64,000 nucleotides of DNA from Cytobacillus sp. NJ13. Its GTDB lineage: Bacteria; Bacillota; Bacilli; Bacillales; Cytobacillaceae. The DNA lies in contig JAUCFP010000006.1 of the NCBI GenBank assembly GCA_030348385.1, positions 4,305,501 through 4,369,500 on the forward strand, in the 5' to 3' direction. Both the position numbers and the translations under genes were made by a program. How positions within the stretch are numbered: position 1 is the stretch's first letter; each line of letters starts with the position of its first letter. The notes under the pieces were generated by a model. That model saw nothing but the letters and a program-made list of their open reading frames with translations. It was not told the origin of the DNA and did not search any database. Of the stretch, positions 1-7,088 are shown one piece after another.

Positions 1-154
1 GCAGCAGAGGAATCAGCCTGCGAAAGCTAAAGGTGGATGACAGAAAACCATGCAGCAGAACCAGGGTATCCCTGGAGGACTCATGCTGGTAGTATTCATA
101 ATAAACATCTGTTCCATTAATTGGCTCTGTTCCTGAAAAAGTCGCTTGTTCCAT
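1..154 (-). CDS. Alpha/beta hydrolase, N-terminal fragment (YugF-like)
   Basis: The gene starts at an ATG (complement of 152-154) behind an AGGAGG-type ribosome binding site and runs off the left edge, so only about 51 N-terminal residues are visible. They include a run of hydrophobic residues followed by LLHGFLSSTFSF, the HG oxyanion-hole strand/turn typical of alpha/beta-fold hydrolases (esterase/lipase-like). The catalytic Ser, Asp and His lie outside the window, so the substrate cannot be judged. In Bacillus subtilis the hydrolase gene yugF lies beside yugG-yugH, the same arrangement as here, which supports a YugF-like call. It is divergent from the alaR-alaT pair. Confidence 0.75.
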   Translation of the reverse strand, partial: MEQATFSGTEPINGTDVYYEYYQHESSRDTLVLLHGFLSSTFSFRRLIPLL

Positions 155-273
155 TGGCCTGCCCCTCCTAGTCCCAGTTTTACTTTATTTTCCCCTTAAA
201 CTTAATCTTGACACATATGATTTTAAAGAAATTAATAAATAATGAAAGTGACACATTTATTTTCCGCAGTTTT

Positions 274-282
274 TGCTATAAT
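274..282 (+). promoter_or_regulatory. Extended -10 promoter of alaR-alaT
   Basis: TGCTATAAT is a perfect extended -10 element (TGnTATAAT), 46 bp before the preferred alaR start. No good -35 lies at the correct spacing, as expected for an extended -10 promoter. Two direct copies of TGACACAT, at 209 and 249 (40 bp apart), lie upstream and may bind the autoregulator; that part is inference. Confidence 0.5.
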
Positions 283-328
283 GTAACTATTTTATAGAGT
301 AAATCACTAAAGGATGGGAGCTGCAAAG

Positions 329-832
329 GTGAAATTAACTGAAAAGCAAATAGAGGTTTTGGAAATTTTAGAAAACAACAGTGCGCGAATCCCTGTGGAA
401 GACATTGCAAAAATGGCTGAATTAAGTAAGGAGGAAACTGAAACTATTTTAGATAAACTCGAGGAAATGAAAGTGCTCGTGCGTTATAATTCCGTTATTA
501 ACTGGTCAAAAGTCGACGGTCATGAAGGCGTTACAGCTATGATTGATGTGAAGGTCGCTCCAAAGCGCGGGGTAGGATTTGATGAAGTTGCACAGAGAAT
601 TTACCGTTTTAAAGAGGTAAGGTCTGTCTATTTAATGTCCGGGGCATATGATCTTTCTGTCATCATCGAAGGCCGTTCCATGAATGAAGTTGCCCGATTT
701 GTATCAGAAAAGTTGTCGACTCTCGATTCTGTCTTATCGACAACCACACATTTCATCCTAAAAAAATATAAGCATGACGGGACTATTTTTGAACAAAATG
801 AAGACGACAAACGAATTGTGGTGTCACCGTAA
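329..832 (+). CDS. alaR: Lrp/AsnC-family transcriptional regulator AlaR (YugG-like)
   Basis: This is a feast/famine (Lrp/AsnC) regulator of about 167 residues: an N-terminal winged HTH (about residues 1-60), then a RAM ligand-binding domain containing VYLMSGAYDLSVIIEG. In B. subtilis AlaR (YugG) activates the neighbouring alanine transaminase gene; the same partner follows here with a one-base overlap, so the two are co-transcribed and probably translationally coupled. I chose the GTG at 329 because a GGAG motif lies 8 nt upstream. The in-frame ATG at 314 has its only purine run directly abutting it, which is too close. The start could still be 314. The effector is probably an amino acid, but the sequence does not show which. 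Confidence 0.85.
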   Translation: MKLTEKQIEVLEILENNSARIPVEDIAKMAELSKEETETILDKLEEMKVLVRYNSVINWSKVDGHEGVTAMIDVKVAPKRGVGFDEVAQRIYRFKEVRSVYLMSGAYDLSVIIEGRSMNEVARFVSEKLSTLDSVLSTTTHFILKKYKHDGTIFEQNEDDKRIVVSP

Positions 833-2007
833 TGAATGCAACTAAGTCCTATTTATCCAAAACGGTAGAAGAGCTGAAGCCTTCCGGGATTCGCCGCTTT
901 TTTGACCTTGCTGCAGGAATGGAAGGGGTCATCTCCCTTGGAGTGGGGGAACCTGATTTCATCACACCCTGGTCAGTGCGTGAAGCAGCCATCCTATCCC
1001 TTGAGCAGGGATATACCTCCTATACGGCTAATGCAGGGTTAATGGAGCTTCGGGATGAAATTGCAGGCTATATGCAGAAAGGCTTCGGAGTTTCTTATTC
1101 TCCCCGGAGTGAAATAATTGTGACGGTGGGAGCGAGCCAGGCGCTGGACATAGCACTTAGGGCAATCCTCGATCCGGGTGATGAAGTAATTGTAGTAGAA
1201 CCAAGCTTTGTTTCCTATGTGCCATTAGTCGCTCTTGCTGGCGGTGTGCCTGTTCAGGTCCAGACTTTAAAAGAGAATGGGTTTAAGATTCTGCCTGAGC
1301 AGCTGGAAAAAGTAATTACCGACCGGACTAAAGCCATTATACTTTGCTCCCCCAATAATCCAACTGGAACAATGTTAAGTGGAAGTGAACTGGAGGCAAT
1401 CGCCCAAATAGCTGAAAAGTACGATTTGCTGGTTCTTTCTGATGAAATTTATGCAGAGCTTGCTTATGATGGCGAGTATACGAGTTTTGCTGCAATCAGC
1501 GAAATGAAAAAAAGAACCATCTTGATCTCGGGATTTTCAAAGGGGTTTGCCATGACAGGCTGGAGATTGGGGTTTGTCTGCGCGCCTGAGACGATCTCCC
1601 AGGCGATGCTGAAAATTCACCAGTATGCGATGATGTGTGCGCCCACGATGGCCCAGTTTGCCGCTCTGGAAGCCTTGAAAACCGGCAGATCAGATGTCGA
1701 GGATATGAAAAAGAGCTATAAGCGCAGGCGGAATTATTTTGTTCAGTCCCTAAATGAACTTGGATTAACATGCCATGTGCCGGGCGGAGCCTTTTATGCT
1801 TTCCCATCTATTGAAAGCACGGGACTTTCTTCTGAAGAATTTGCAGAAAAGCTGCTGCTGGAGGAAAAGGTAGCGGTGGTGCCAGGCAACATTTTTGGCG
1901 AAAGCGGGGAAGGCCATGTACGCTGCTCTTATGCCACTTCCATGGAACTTCTGCAGGAAGCAATTAAGAGAATTGGCCTTTTCTTGAAGCGAAACCAAAA
2001 GGCATAA
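832..2007 (+). CDS. alaT: Alanine transaminase AlaT (class I/II aminotransferase, YugH-like)
   Basis: This 391-residue PLP-dependent aminotransferase matches the usual length of the family. Visible motifs are SLGVGEPDF near the N terminus, SPNNPTGT (about 173-180; the Asn contacts PLP), LSDEIY (Asp204 pairs with the pyridine N), SGFSKGFAMTGWR with the Schiff-base Lys237, and Arg245 for the cofactor phosphate. By synteny with B. subtilis yugH (alaT) it should interconvert pyruvate and alanine using glutamate as amino donor. The start overlaps the alaR stop by one base. A strong bidirectional hairpin follows. Other aminotransferases of this subgroup are hard to separate by eye, so substrate identity rests mainly on context. 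Confidence 0.85.
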   Translation: MNATKSYLSKTVEELKPSGIRRFFDLAAGMEGVISLGVGEPDFITPWSVREAAILSLEQGYTSYTANAGLMELRDEIAGYMQKGFGVSYSPRSEIIVTVGASQALDIALRAILDPGDEVIVVEPSFVSYVPLVALAGGVPVQVQTLKENGFKILPEQLEKVITDRTKAIILCSPNNPTGTMLSGSELEAIAQIAEKYDLLVLSDEIYAELAYDGEYTSFAAISEMKKRTILISGFSKGFAMTGWRLGFVCAPETISQAMLKIHQYAMMCAPTMAQFAALEALKTGRSDVEDMKKSYKRRRNYFVQSLNELGLTCHVPGGAFYAFPSIESTGLSSEEFAEKLLLEEKVAVVPGNIFGESGEGHVRCSYATSMELLQEAIKRIGLFLKRNQKA

Positions 2008-2048
2008 AAAAAGGACAATCCACAACAGATTGTCAACTTCAAAAAGGG

Positions 2049-2098
2049 GGGAATACTAGAAAGCCTTACACTACAAGGCTAACCAGTATTCCCTTTTT
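2049..2098. terminator. Bidirectional intrinsic terminator between alaT and the xre gene
   Basis: GGGAATACT (2049-2057) pairs with AGTATTCCC (2085-2093), enclosing an inner AAGCCTT/AAGGCT stem. A T-run follows on the + strand, and an A-run precedes the stem so that it also reads as a terminator on the - strand. It separates two convergent genes. Confidence 0.85.
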
Positions 2099-2110
2099 AT
2101 ATACTTCCTT

Positions 2111-2479
2111 TTATAATACTTTTTGGTCATATTTGATTTCATATAGCATTTGCATAACACGGAGGAAGTCTTCCTCGCTGAATTCCTTTGCTTTGCGCAA
2201 GATGAGCTTTGCTTTTTTGGTGCCAATTTCACGCACAAGCTGTTCGATTTCATAATCGATTCCTGACTGGCCCTTCTGAAGTTCCTGTTCAAGCAGCTCA
2301 GAAGCTGGTATATCGAGGGCGGTTGAAATTTTTAAAACAGTCTGGGTATCAGGAATCTGGTCTCCATTTTCATATTTTGCAATCGTCCCCGTCCCAACTC
2401 TCACTTTTAATGCGAGCTGCTGCTGGGTCATATTTACACGTTCGCGGCAAGCTTTAATGTTATGGCCGATATTTGACAT
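2111..2479 (-). CDS. XRE-family helix-turn-helix regulator
   Basis: A small (122-residue) HTH_3/Cro-CI type DNA-binding protein. The N-terminal HTH holds MTQQQLALKVRVGTGTIAKYENG and a following QTVLKISTAL helix; the C-terminal half is charged and helical (Glu/Lys-rich), possibly for dimerisation. I chose the third in-frame ATG (2477-2479) because GGGAG lies 7 nt upstream; the longer start at 2500 lacks a site. It is convergent with alaT and divergent from yugI, so it is monocistronic. The target genes and signal are unknown. Confidence 0.8.
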   Translation of the reverse strand: MSNIGHNIKACRERVNMTQQQLALKVRVGTGTIAKYENGDQIPDTQTVLKISTALDIPASELLEQELQKGQSGIDYEIEQLVREIGTKKAKLILRKAKEFSEEDFLRVMQMLYEIKYDQKVL

Positions 2480-2677
2480 ATCCATCACTCCCACTGTCAA
2501 TTTCTTCTATCTATATTTTATCATGAGAACCTTAAAATCCTTGCTCCAGTTCATGAACATTTCGTTAACAAACTAAATAAGATGTCTACATATTGTTTGC
2601 GGATTGTTTTATTATAATGAATGACTGTCCAGAAATTTTATGGGATAAAATGGCTGTGATTGCCATCAAAATCATTT

Positions 2678-2706
2678 TTGATATTTTTATGAAGTTATGA
2701 TATAAT
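2678..2706 (+). promoter_or_regulatory. Sigma-A promoter of yugI
   Basis: TTGATA (2678-2683) and TATAAT (2701-2706) are separated by 17 bp, and a TG lies one base before the -10. It stands 52 bp before the yugI start codon. Confidence 0.7.
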
Positions 2707-2757
2707 TTTTTATTGCGTATAAAGAGATAAAATTTGAATTTAAATAGGAGTGTTTTC

Positions 2758-3156
2758 ATGTCTGAGAAAATCGAAGTAGGCAGTGTTATTACAGGAAAGG
2801 TAACAGGTATTCAGCCATATGGTGCGTTTGTGGCATTAGATGAGAATACACAGGGATTAGTGCACATTTCCGAAGTGACTCATGGTTTCGTTAAAGATAT
2901 CAATGAGCATCTTAAAGTGGGCGATGAAGTAAAGGTGAAAGTGCTATCTGTTGACGAAGAAGCAGGAAAAATTGGTCTATCAATCCGTGCAACAGAAGAA
3001 GCTCCACAAGCAGAAGCGAAAGCTAGAAAGCCTCGCAAGCGCCAGGCAGCTCCAATCAAAATGGAAGACGAATCTGCACAGGGATTCAACACACTTAAGG
3101 ATAAGCTTCAAGAGTGGATTGACCAGTCTCAGCGCGAGGATCTTATTAAGAAGTAA
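2758..3156 (+). CDS. yugI: S1-domain RNA-binding protein (general stress protein 13, YugI)
   Basis: A 132-residue protein with one N-terminal S1/OB-fold RNA-binding domain (GSVITGKVTGIQPYGAFVAL ... GLVHISEVTHGF ... VGDEVKVKVLSVD ... IGLSIRA, about residues 5-75). A Lys/Arg/Ala-rich linker follows, then a C-terminal helix (TLKDKLQEWIDQSQ). YugI of B. subtilis (GSP13) is the direct parallel and associates with ribosomes. The ATG at 2758 was chosen because TAGGAGTG stands at ideal spacing; an upstream in-frame ATG at 2734 has none. A clear terminator follows, so the gene is a single transcription unit. Confidence 0.9.
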   Translation: MSEKIEVGSVITGKVTGIQPYGAFVALDENTQGLVHISEVTHGFVKDINEHLKVGDEVKVKVLSVDEEAGKIGLSIRATEEAPQAEAKARKPRKRQAAPIKMEDESAQGFNTLKDKLQEWIDQSQREDLIKK

Positions 3157-3166
3157 CAAAATATAT

Positions 3167-3195
3167 AAACCGGGTTTCATGCCCGGTTTTTTATT
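3167..3195 (+). terminator. Intrinsic terminator of yugI
   Basis: AACCGGG (3168-3174) pairs with CCCGGTT (3182-3188) around a short loop, followed by a T-rich tail. Confidence 0.85.
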
Positions 3196-3204
3196 TTTAT
3201 TGAG

Positions 3205-3223
3205 ATGCAAAAAATATTTGCAT
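3205..3223. promoter_or_regulatory. Candidate upstream activator site of nhaC
   Basis: ATGCAAA (3205-3211) and TTTGCAT (3217-3223) form a perfect 7-bp inverted repeat with a 5-bp spacer, centred about 125 bp upstream of the sigma-54 promoter at 3339. Similar half-sites (GTGCAAAA near 3229, ATTTTGCAT near 3256) follow. The same motif class occurs upstream of rocA, so this probably binds the RocR-like activator; that is inference. Confidence 0.5.
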
Positions 3224-3338
3224 ATTCGTGCAAAATGAGCGGGCGCTCGACAGATATTTTGCATGTTTACCTACATAAAACATAAGAAATTTAAAATTTT
3301 AACGTAAATAGTCTGAAAAATGTCGGAATTTTATATCT

Positions 3339-3354
3339 TGGCATTAATCTTGCA
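3339..3354 (+). promoter_or_regulatory. Sigma-54 (-24/-12) promoter of nhaC
   Basis: TGGCAT-N5-TTGCA matches the sigma-54 consensus TGGCAC-N5-TTGCA with a single deviation and exact spacing, 40 bp before the nhaC start codon. The sigma-54 activator gene lies about 2 kb downstream. Confidence 0.7.
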
Positions 3355-3394
3355 ATAGTTAAACCAACTGCAACTTTAAAAAGGAGGAACATAT

Positions 3395-4819
3395 ATGCAA
3401 GAAACAGGAAAGAAAATCCCATTCTGGTTTTCAGTGCTGCCCCTGCTGGTGATGATTGCTGCCATGATTATTACAATTGTTAAGTTTGAGGGAAGCCCTC
3501 ATGTGCCTTTAATTACTGGAACAATTGTATCCGCTTTCATCGCCTGGCGTTTTGGCTATAAGTGGAACGATATTGAGGAAGGCTTCTATAAAGGCATTAA
3601 GTTAGCGCTCCCGGCTATTCTGATTATTATAATGGTCGGTTTGACAATTGGCTCCTGGATAGGCGGGGGAATTGTCGCGACCATGGTCTTTTACGGATTA
3701 AAACTGATGACGCCATCTATGTTTTTAGTCTCAATTTGTACTATCTGTGCCATTGTCACTCTGGCAATCGGAAGCTCATGGTCGACAATGGGAACGATTG
3801 GCGTTGCTGGAATGGGAATTGGAATCAGCATGGGCATACCGGCCCCGATGGTGGCAGGAGCTATCATCTCAGGTGCCTATTTCGGAGATAAAATGTCTCC
3901 GCTGTCTGACACGACTAATCTGGCTGCGGGAATCACAGGCACGGATCTTTTTGAGCATATAAAACATATGTTTTACACAACCCTTCCGGCGCTGGCCATT
4001 GCCATTATTGCTTATTGGTTTTTGGGAAGGCAATTTGGCGGGGATGATTTGAATAATGAAAAAATTACTGGTGTAATGAATGTTTTATCAGAGAACTTTG
4101 TCATCTCTCCTTGGCTTTTATTGGTGCCTGTAATTGTTATAGGGTTAGTGGCAAAAAAGGTGCCTGCACTGCCTGCGCTTGCGGTTGGTGTTTTCCTTGG
4201 CTGGCTTTGCCATATTTTTGTCCAGGGCGGTGCTGTGGGGGATGCTGTCAACACTCTTCAGGGCGGATTTTCAATTGAATCAGGCAACGCAATGGTGGAC
4301 GAGCTTTTCAATAGAGGCGGCATTGACGATATGATGTACACCGTGTCCCTTACGATTGTGGCGATGGCCTTCGGTGGAGTTATGGAGCAGACAGGCATGT
4401 TAAAAGCCATAGTTGAACAGATACTGAAATTAGCTCGTTCAGCAAGAAGCTTAGTAGCAACTACTGTACTATCTGCCTTCTTTACAAATGTGGCGGCTGC
4501 AGAGCAGTATATTTCCATACTGCTGCCGGGAAGAATGTATACACAGGCATTTAAGGATAAAAATCTGCAATCCAAAAATCTTTCACGGGCACTTGAAGAT
4601 GGCGGTACGGTCACTTCTGTTTTTGTTCCATGGAATACTTGTGCAGTGTTTATCATGTCAACACTGGCCGTTCATCCCTTTGAATATGCACCTTACGCGA
4701 TTTTAAATTTCACTGTGCCAATCCTGGCTATTATCTTTGCCATGCTTGGCTACAAAATTACTTTCATGAGTGATCAGGAACGAAAAGAAATGGAAGAAAA
4801 AGATCAAATAGCATCATAA
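3395..4819 (+). CDS. nhaC: NhaC-family Na+/H+ antiporter
   Basis: A 474-residue polytopic membrane protein with about 11-12 hydrophobic segments. It carries hallmarks of the NhaC ion-transporter family: the SSWSTMGTIGVAGMGIG region, the GAYFGDKMSPLSDTTNLAAG motif near residues 165-185, and a second conserved TNVAAAEQYISILLPGRMY segment. Members exchange Na+/H+, or malate/Na+-lactate as in MleN. The ATG at 3395 follows a strong AAGGAGG. The gene has a sigma-54 promoter and a rocA-like inverted repeat upstream, so it is probably induced together with arginine/ornithine catabolism. This could supply pH/Na+ balance or metabolite exchange during amino-acid degradation (inference). The actual substrate is not shown. 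Confidence 0.85.
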   Translation: MQETGKKIPFWFSVLPLLVMIAAMIITIVKFEGSPHVPLITGTIVSAFIAWRFGYKWNDIEEGFYKGIKLALPAILIIIMVGLTIGSWIGGGIVATMVFYGLKLMTPSMFLVSICTICAIVTLAIGSSWSTMGTIGVAGMGIGISMGIPAPMVAGAIISGAYFGDKMSPLSDTTNLAAGITGTDLFEHIKHMFYTTLPALAIAIIAYWFLGRQFGGDDLNNEKITGVMNVLSENFVISPWLLLVPVIVIGLVAKKVPALPALAVGVFLGWLCHIFVQGGAVGDAVNTLQGGFSIESGNAMVDELFNRGGIDDMMYTVSLTIVAMAFGGVMEQTGMLKAIVEQILKLARSARSLVATTVLSAFFTNVAAAEQYISILLPGRMYTQAFKDKNLQSKNLSRALEDGGTVTSVFVPWNTCAVFIMSTLAVHPFEYAPYAILNFTVPILAIIFAMLGYKITFMSDQERKEMEEKDQIAS

Positions 4820-4820
4820 G

Positions 4821-4852
4821 GCTCCGACCCTTCGGATTCTTTTGTTTTTTGA
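4821..4852 (+). terminator. Weak intrinsic terminator after nhaC
   Basis: TCCGA and TCGGA form a short stem, followed by TTCTTTTGTTTTTT. The stem is only 5-6 bp, so this is a tentative call. Confidence 0.45.
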
Positions 4853-4953
4853 GAAAGCAATAGGGTAAAGTAAATGGGAGCAATTCTGTTGAGATTATGA
4901 ATAGGGACTTTGAGTTAGTCAAAGAATACATTTTGTTGAAAGGAGAGATAGTT

Positions 4954-5319
4954 ATGGCAGAACAGACACTTTACGAAAAAGTAGGCGGCGGAGAAGCCAT
5001 TGAAAAGGTGGTTGATTATTTTTACGAGGAACTGGTATTAAAGGATCCGACCGTCAATCAATTTTTTGAGCATACGGATATGATTAAGCAAAAACGCCAT
5101 CAATCCAAGTTCATCAGCTATGCATTAGGCGGTCCTAATCAATATTCAGGCAATTCCATGGCAAAAGCACATGAGGGTATGAACCTGCAGCCCGAACACT
5201 TTAATGCGATTGCCAAGCATCTGCATGATGCTCTTGCCCACTTTGGAGTGAGTGAGAGGGATATCGACGAAGCTTTGACTCGCGTTGCAGCGCTTCGGGA
5301 CGATATTCTATACAAATAA
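4954..5319 (+). CDS. Group I truncated haemoglobin
   Basis: A 121-residue 2-over-2 globin. It shows the glycine-rich N-terminal turn (YEKVGGGEAIEKVVDYFY), the B/E-helix region (RHQSKFISYALGG) and MAKAHEGM with the proximal His (F8) that ligates haem. Group I trHbs bind O2/NO and are linked to NO detoxification or oxygen handling. The ATG at 4954 is preferred because AAAGGAGAG precedes it; the upstream in-frame ATG at 4897 has no site and would add residues unlike the family. It lies between nhaC and the convergent sigma-54 activator gene and ends in a perfect terminator hairpin. Confidence 0.88.
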   Translation: MAEQTLYEKVGGGEAIEKVVDYFYEELVLKDPTVNQFFEHTDMIKQKRHQSKFISYALGGPNQYSGNSMAKAHEGMNLQPEHFNAIAKHLHDALAHFGVSERDIDEALTRVAALRDDILYK

Positions 5320-5345
5320 GCTCCCCGCGGGGAGCTTTTCGTTTT
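5318..5345 (+). terminator. Intrinsic terminator of the haemoglobin gene
   Basis: AAGCTCCCC and GGGGAGCTT form a perfect 9-bp stem with a GC centre at 5327-5328, followed by TTTTCGTTTTTT. It begins within the stop codon. Confidence 0.85.
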
Positions 5346-5346
5346 T

Positions 5347-5420
5347 TATCTGCGGAAATTAGACTATAACTGCGAAAAATATTTTTTATCCGCGAAGAAT
5401 TCATTATATCTGCAAACCAA
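5347..5420. repeat. Dispersed 20-bp periodic intergenic repeat, copy 1
   Basis: Four units of about 20 bp, each with a core like TATC(C/T)GCGAA followed by an A/T-rich filler (cores near 5347, 5368, 5388 and 5408). The same unit appears in much larger number at 15678-15854. It is non-coding and sits in the gap between two convergent genes. Confidence 0.6.
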
Positions 5421-5445
5421 TTATTCTTCTAATCCTCAAGCACCA

Positions 5446-6870
5446 TCAATCAGCTGTTTCTTTCCTGACTCCGTATTTCCTCAGCCGGTATTGCAGGTTT
5501 TGCCGGCTCATGCCAAGGGATTTTGCGGCCTGGGTTATATTATTGCCATGGTGTTTAAGGACTTTCTTTAGATAGTAGGTTTCAGCTTCCTGTATATATT
5601 GTTCAAGTGATTTAATAGGCTTGTTTTTCTGAATCAGCAAATCCTCCAAATGACCGGTTTCGTTCGGCTCCTCCTTGAATTGCGGCTTATTCCGGAAATG
5701 AAGAGGCAAATGCACATAGCTGATGGCTTCTTCCTGATCAATCAGATTCATGGCTCCTTCGATAATATGCTCAAGTTCCCGTACATTGCCCGGCCAATCG
5801 TATTGCTCGAATTTGTTCATTACTTCTTCATCGATTTCCGCTACATTCATTCCAAAGAGCTGATTGTATTTTTCTATGAAAAATTGTGCAAGATCCCGGA
5901 TATCCTTTCTTCTCTTTCGCAGAGGCGGAATGAATAGGGAAACAACACTCAGTCTGTAATATAAATCTTTTCTCAAACGATCCTCTGAGATAGCATCAAT
6001 CGGGTCTTCGTTAATGGTTGCTATAATTCTTACATCTACTGTCCGGTCTTTCGTATCACCGACCCTGCGGACTGTTTTTTCCTGTAAAACTCTCAATAGC
6101 TTTGCCTGCAGGGATGGATTAAGTGAATTGATTTCATCCAGCAGCAAAGTCCCGCCATTTGCCTGTTCAAACAATCCCGGCCTTTCAATGGAGCCTGTAA
6201 ATGCCCCTTTTTTTGTGCCAAACAGAAGACCCTCAATCAGACTGTCCGGAAGGGCTGCACAATTTTGAGAGATGAATGGTTTTGAAGAGCGGCTGCTGCC
6301 ATTATGGATGCTTTGGGCAAAGAGCTCTTTTCCTGTGCCGGTCTCCCCGATAATCAGGACAGAAGAACTTGTCCGGGTTGCTCTTTTGCTCGCTTCAATC
6401 ACTTCATGGATCTCGTCGCTGCTCCCAATAATACTATCGAAAGTATAGCGGGTGTCTCCGCGTTTATTCATATTTTCTCTGATCAGCTTTTCAAGCTTGG
6501 TCACATCACGTGCGATTTCCATAGCGCCAATCTGTTCACCATCTTCCATAATTGGAAAGGTATTATTGATTGTGGTGATTTCCTGCCCCTTATTGTTAAA
6601 GTAGGTTTGTTTGGCATTTTTAATTTTGCTGCCATTTTTGAGCGCCTGAAGTAAGGTGCTGTCTTCGTCCTGGTTGAAAGAAAACACATCCAGAAGATTT
6701 TTATCCAATACATCTTCATAATCCATGCCTTCTATTTGAGCCATTTTTTTATTGTAGTAAGTTGTTCTTCCTTCCTCATTCACTACATGGACACCAACAT
6801 CAATTTCATCTAATATCCGCTGAAAGATCTTGTTTTTTAGCTGGAGCTGTTCAAATTCCATGTGATTCAT
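5446..6870 (-). CDS. rocR: RocR-like sigma-54-dependent transcriptional activator
   Basis: A 474-residue enhancer-binding protein. An N-terminal PAS sensor (about 15-120; VGVHVVNEEGRTTYYNKKM) precedes a central AAA+ domain with Walker A GETGTGKELFAQ, the sigma-54 contact loop GAFTGS (usually GAFTGA), Walker B GGTLLLDEI and the R-finger region. A Fis-type HTH closes the protein (NITQAAKSLGMSRQNLQYRL). The architecture and its place directly divergent from rocA match RocR, the arginine/ornithine-responsive activator of Bacillus. The start is the ATG at 6868-6870, with AAGGAG 6 nt upstream; a longer GTG start is poorly spaced. The effector (ornithine or citrulline in B. subtilis) is not determinable from sequence. 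Confidence 0.85.
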   Translation of the reverse strand: MNHMEFEQLQLKNKIFQRILDEIDVGVHVVNEEGRTTYYNKKMAQIEGMDYEDVLDKNLLDVFSFNQDEDSTLLQALKNGSKIKNAKQTYFNNKGQEITTINNTFPIMEDGEQIGAMEIARDVTKLEKLIRENMNKRGDTRYTFDSIIGSSDEIHEVIEASKRATRTSSSVLIIGETGTGKELFAQSIHNGSSRSSKPFISQNCAALPDSLIEGLLFGTKKGAFTGSIERPGLFEQANGGTLLLDEINSLNPSLQAKLLRVLQEKTVRRVGDTKDRTVDVRIIATINEDPIDAISEDRLRKDLYYRLSVVSLFIPPLRKRRKDIRDLAQFFIEKYNQLFGMNVAEIDEEVMNKFEQYDWPGNVRELEHIIEGAMNLIDQEEAISYVHLPLHFRNKPQFKEEPNETGHLEDLLIQKNKPIKSLEQYIQEAETYYLKKVLKHHGNNITQAAKSLGMSRQNLQYRLRKYGVRKETAD

Positions 6871-6924
6871 TGTGGTCTCCTTCACTCGGCAGTTTATTCA
6901 ATAGTATATATTTAATTGAATATA

Positions 6925-6984
6925 TGCAATGAAAATTTGCACTAAAAACTATTAGTAATTCAAAAAGAGCAAAAATATTTTGCT
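6925..6984. promoter_or_regulatory. Two candidate RocR-type activator sites upstream of rocA
   Basis: Site 1, 6925-6941, is TGCAA-N7-TTGCA. Site 2, 6968-6984, is a perfect AGCAAAA-N3-TTTTGCT. Their centres are 43 bp apart (about four helical turns) and they lie 40-100 bp upstream of the -24 element. They also lie in the leader of the divergent activator gene, so autoregulation is possible. Confidence 0.55.
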
Positions 6985-7024
6985 TTGATCTTATAAGAAT
7001 TGTCATTTATCAGCTTTTTATATT

Positions 7025-7040
7025 TGGCACAGTTCTTGCA
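7025..7040 (+). promoter_or_regulatory. Sigma-54 (-24/-12) promoter of rocA
   Basis: TGGCAC-N5-TTGCA is an exact match to the sigma-54 consensus, 49 bp before the rocA start codon. Confidence 0.88.
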
Positions 7041-7088
7041 TTGTAAAATGGTGGATGAAAAACGAATTTATTAAAGGGGGATGGAATC

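Noticed and set aside
2501..2640. TATAAT near 2613 as the yugI promoter
   Set aside because: No -35 at correct spacing; the promoter at 2678-2706 is far better.
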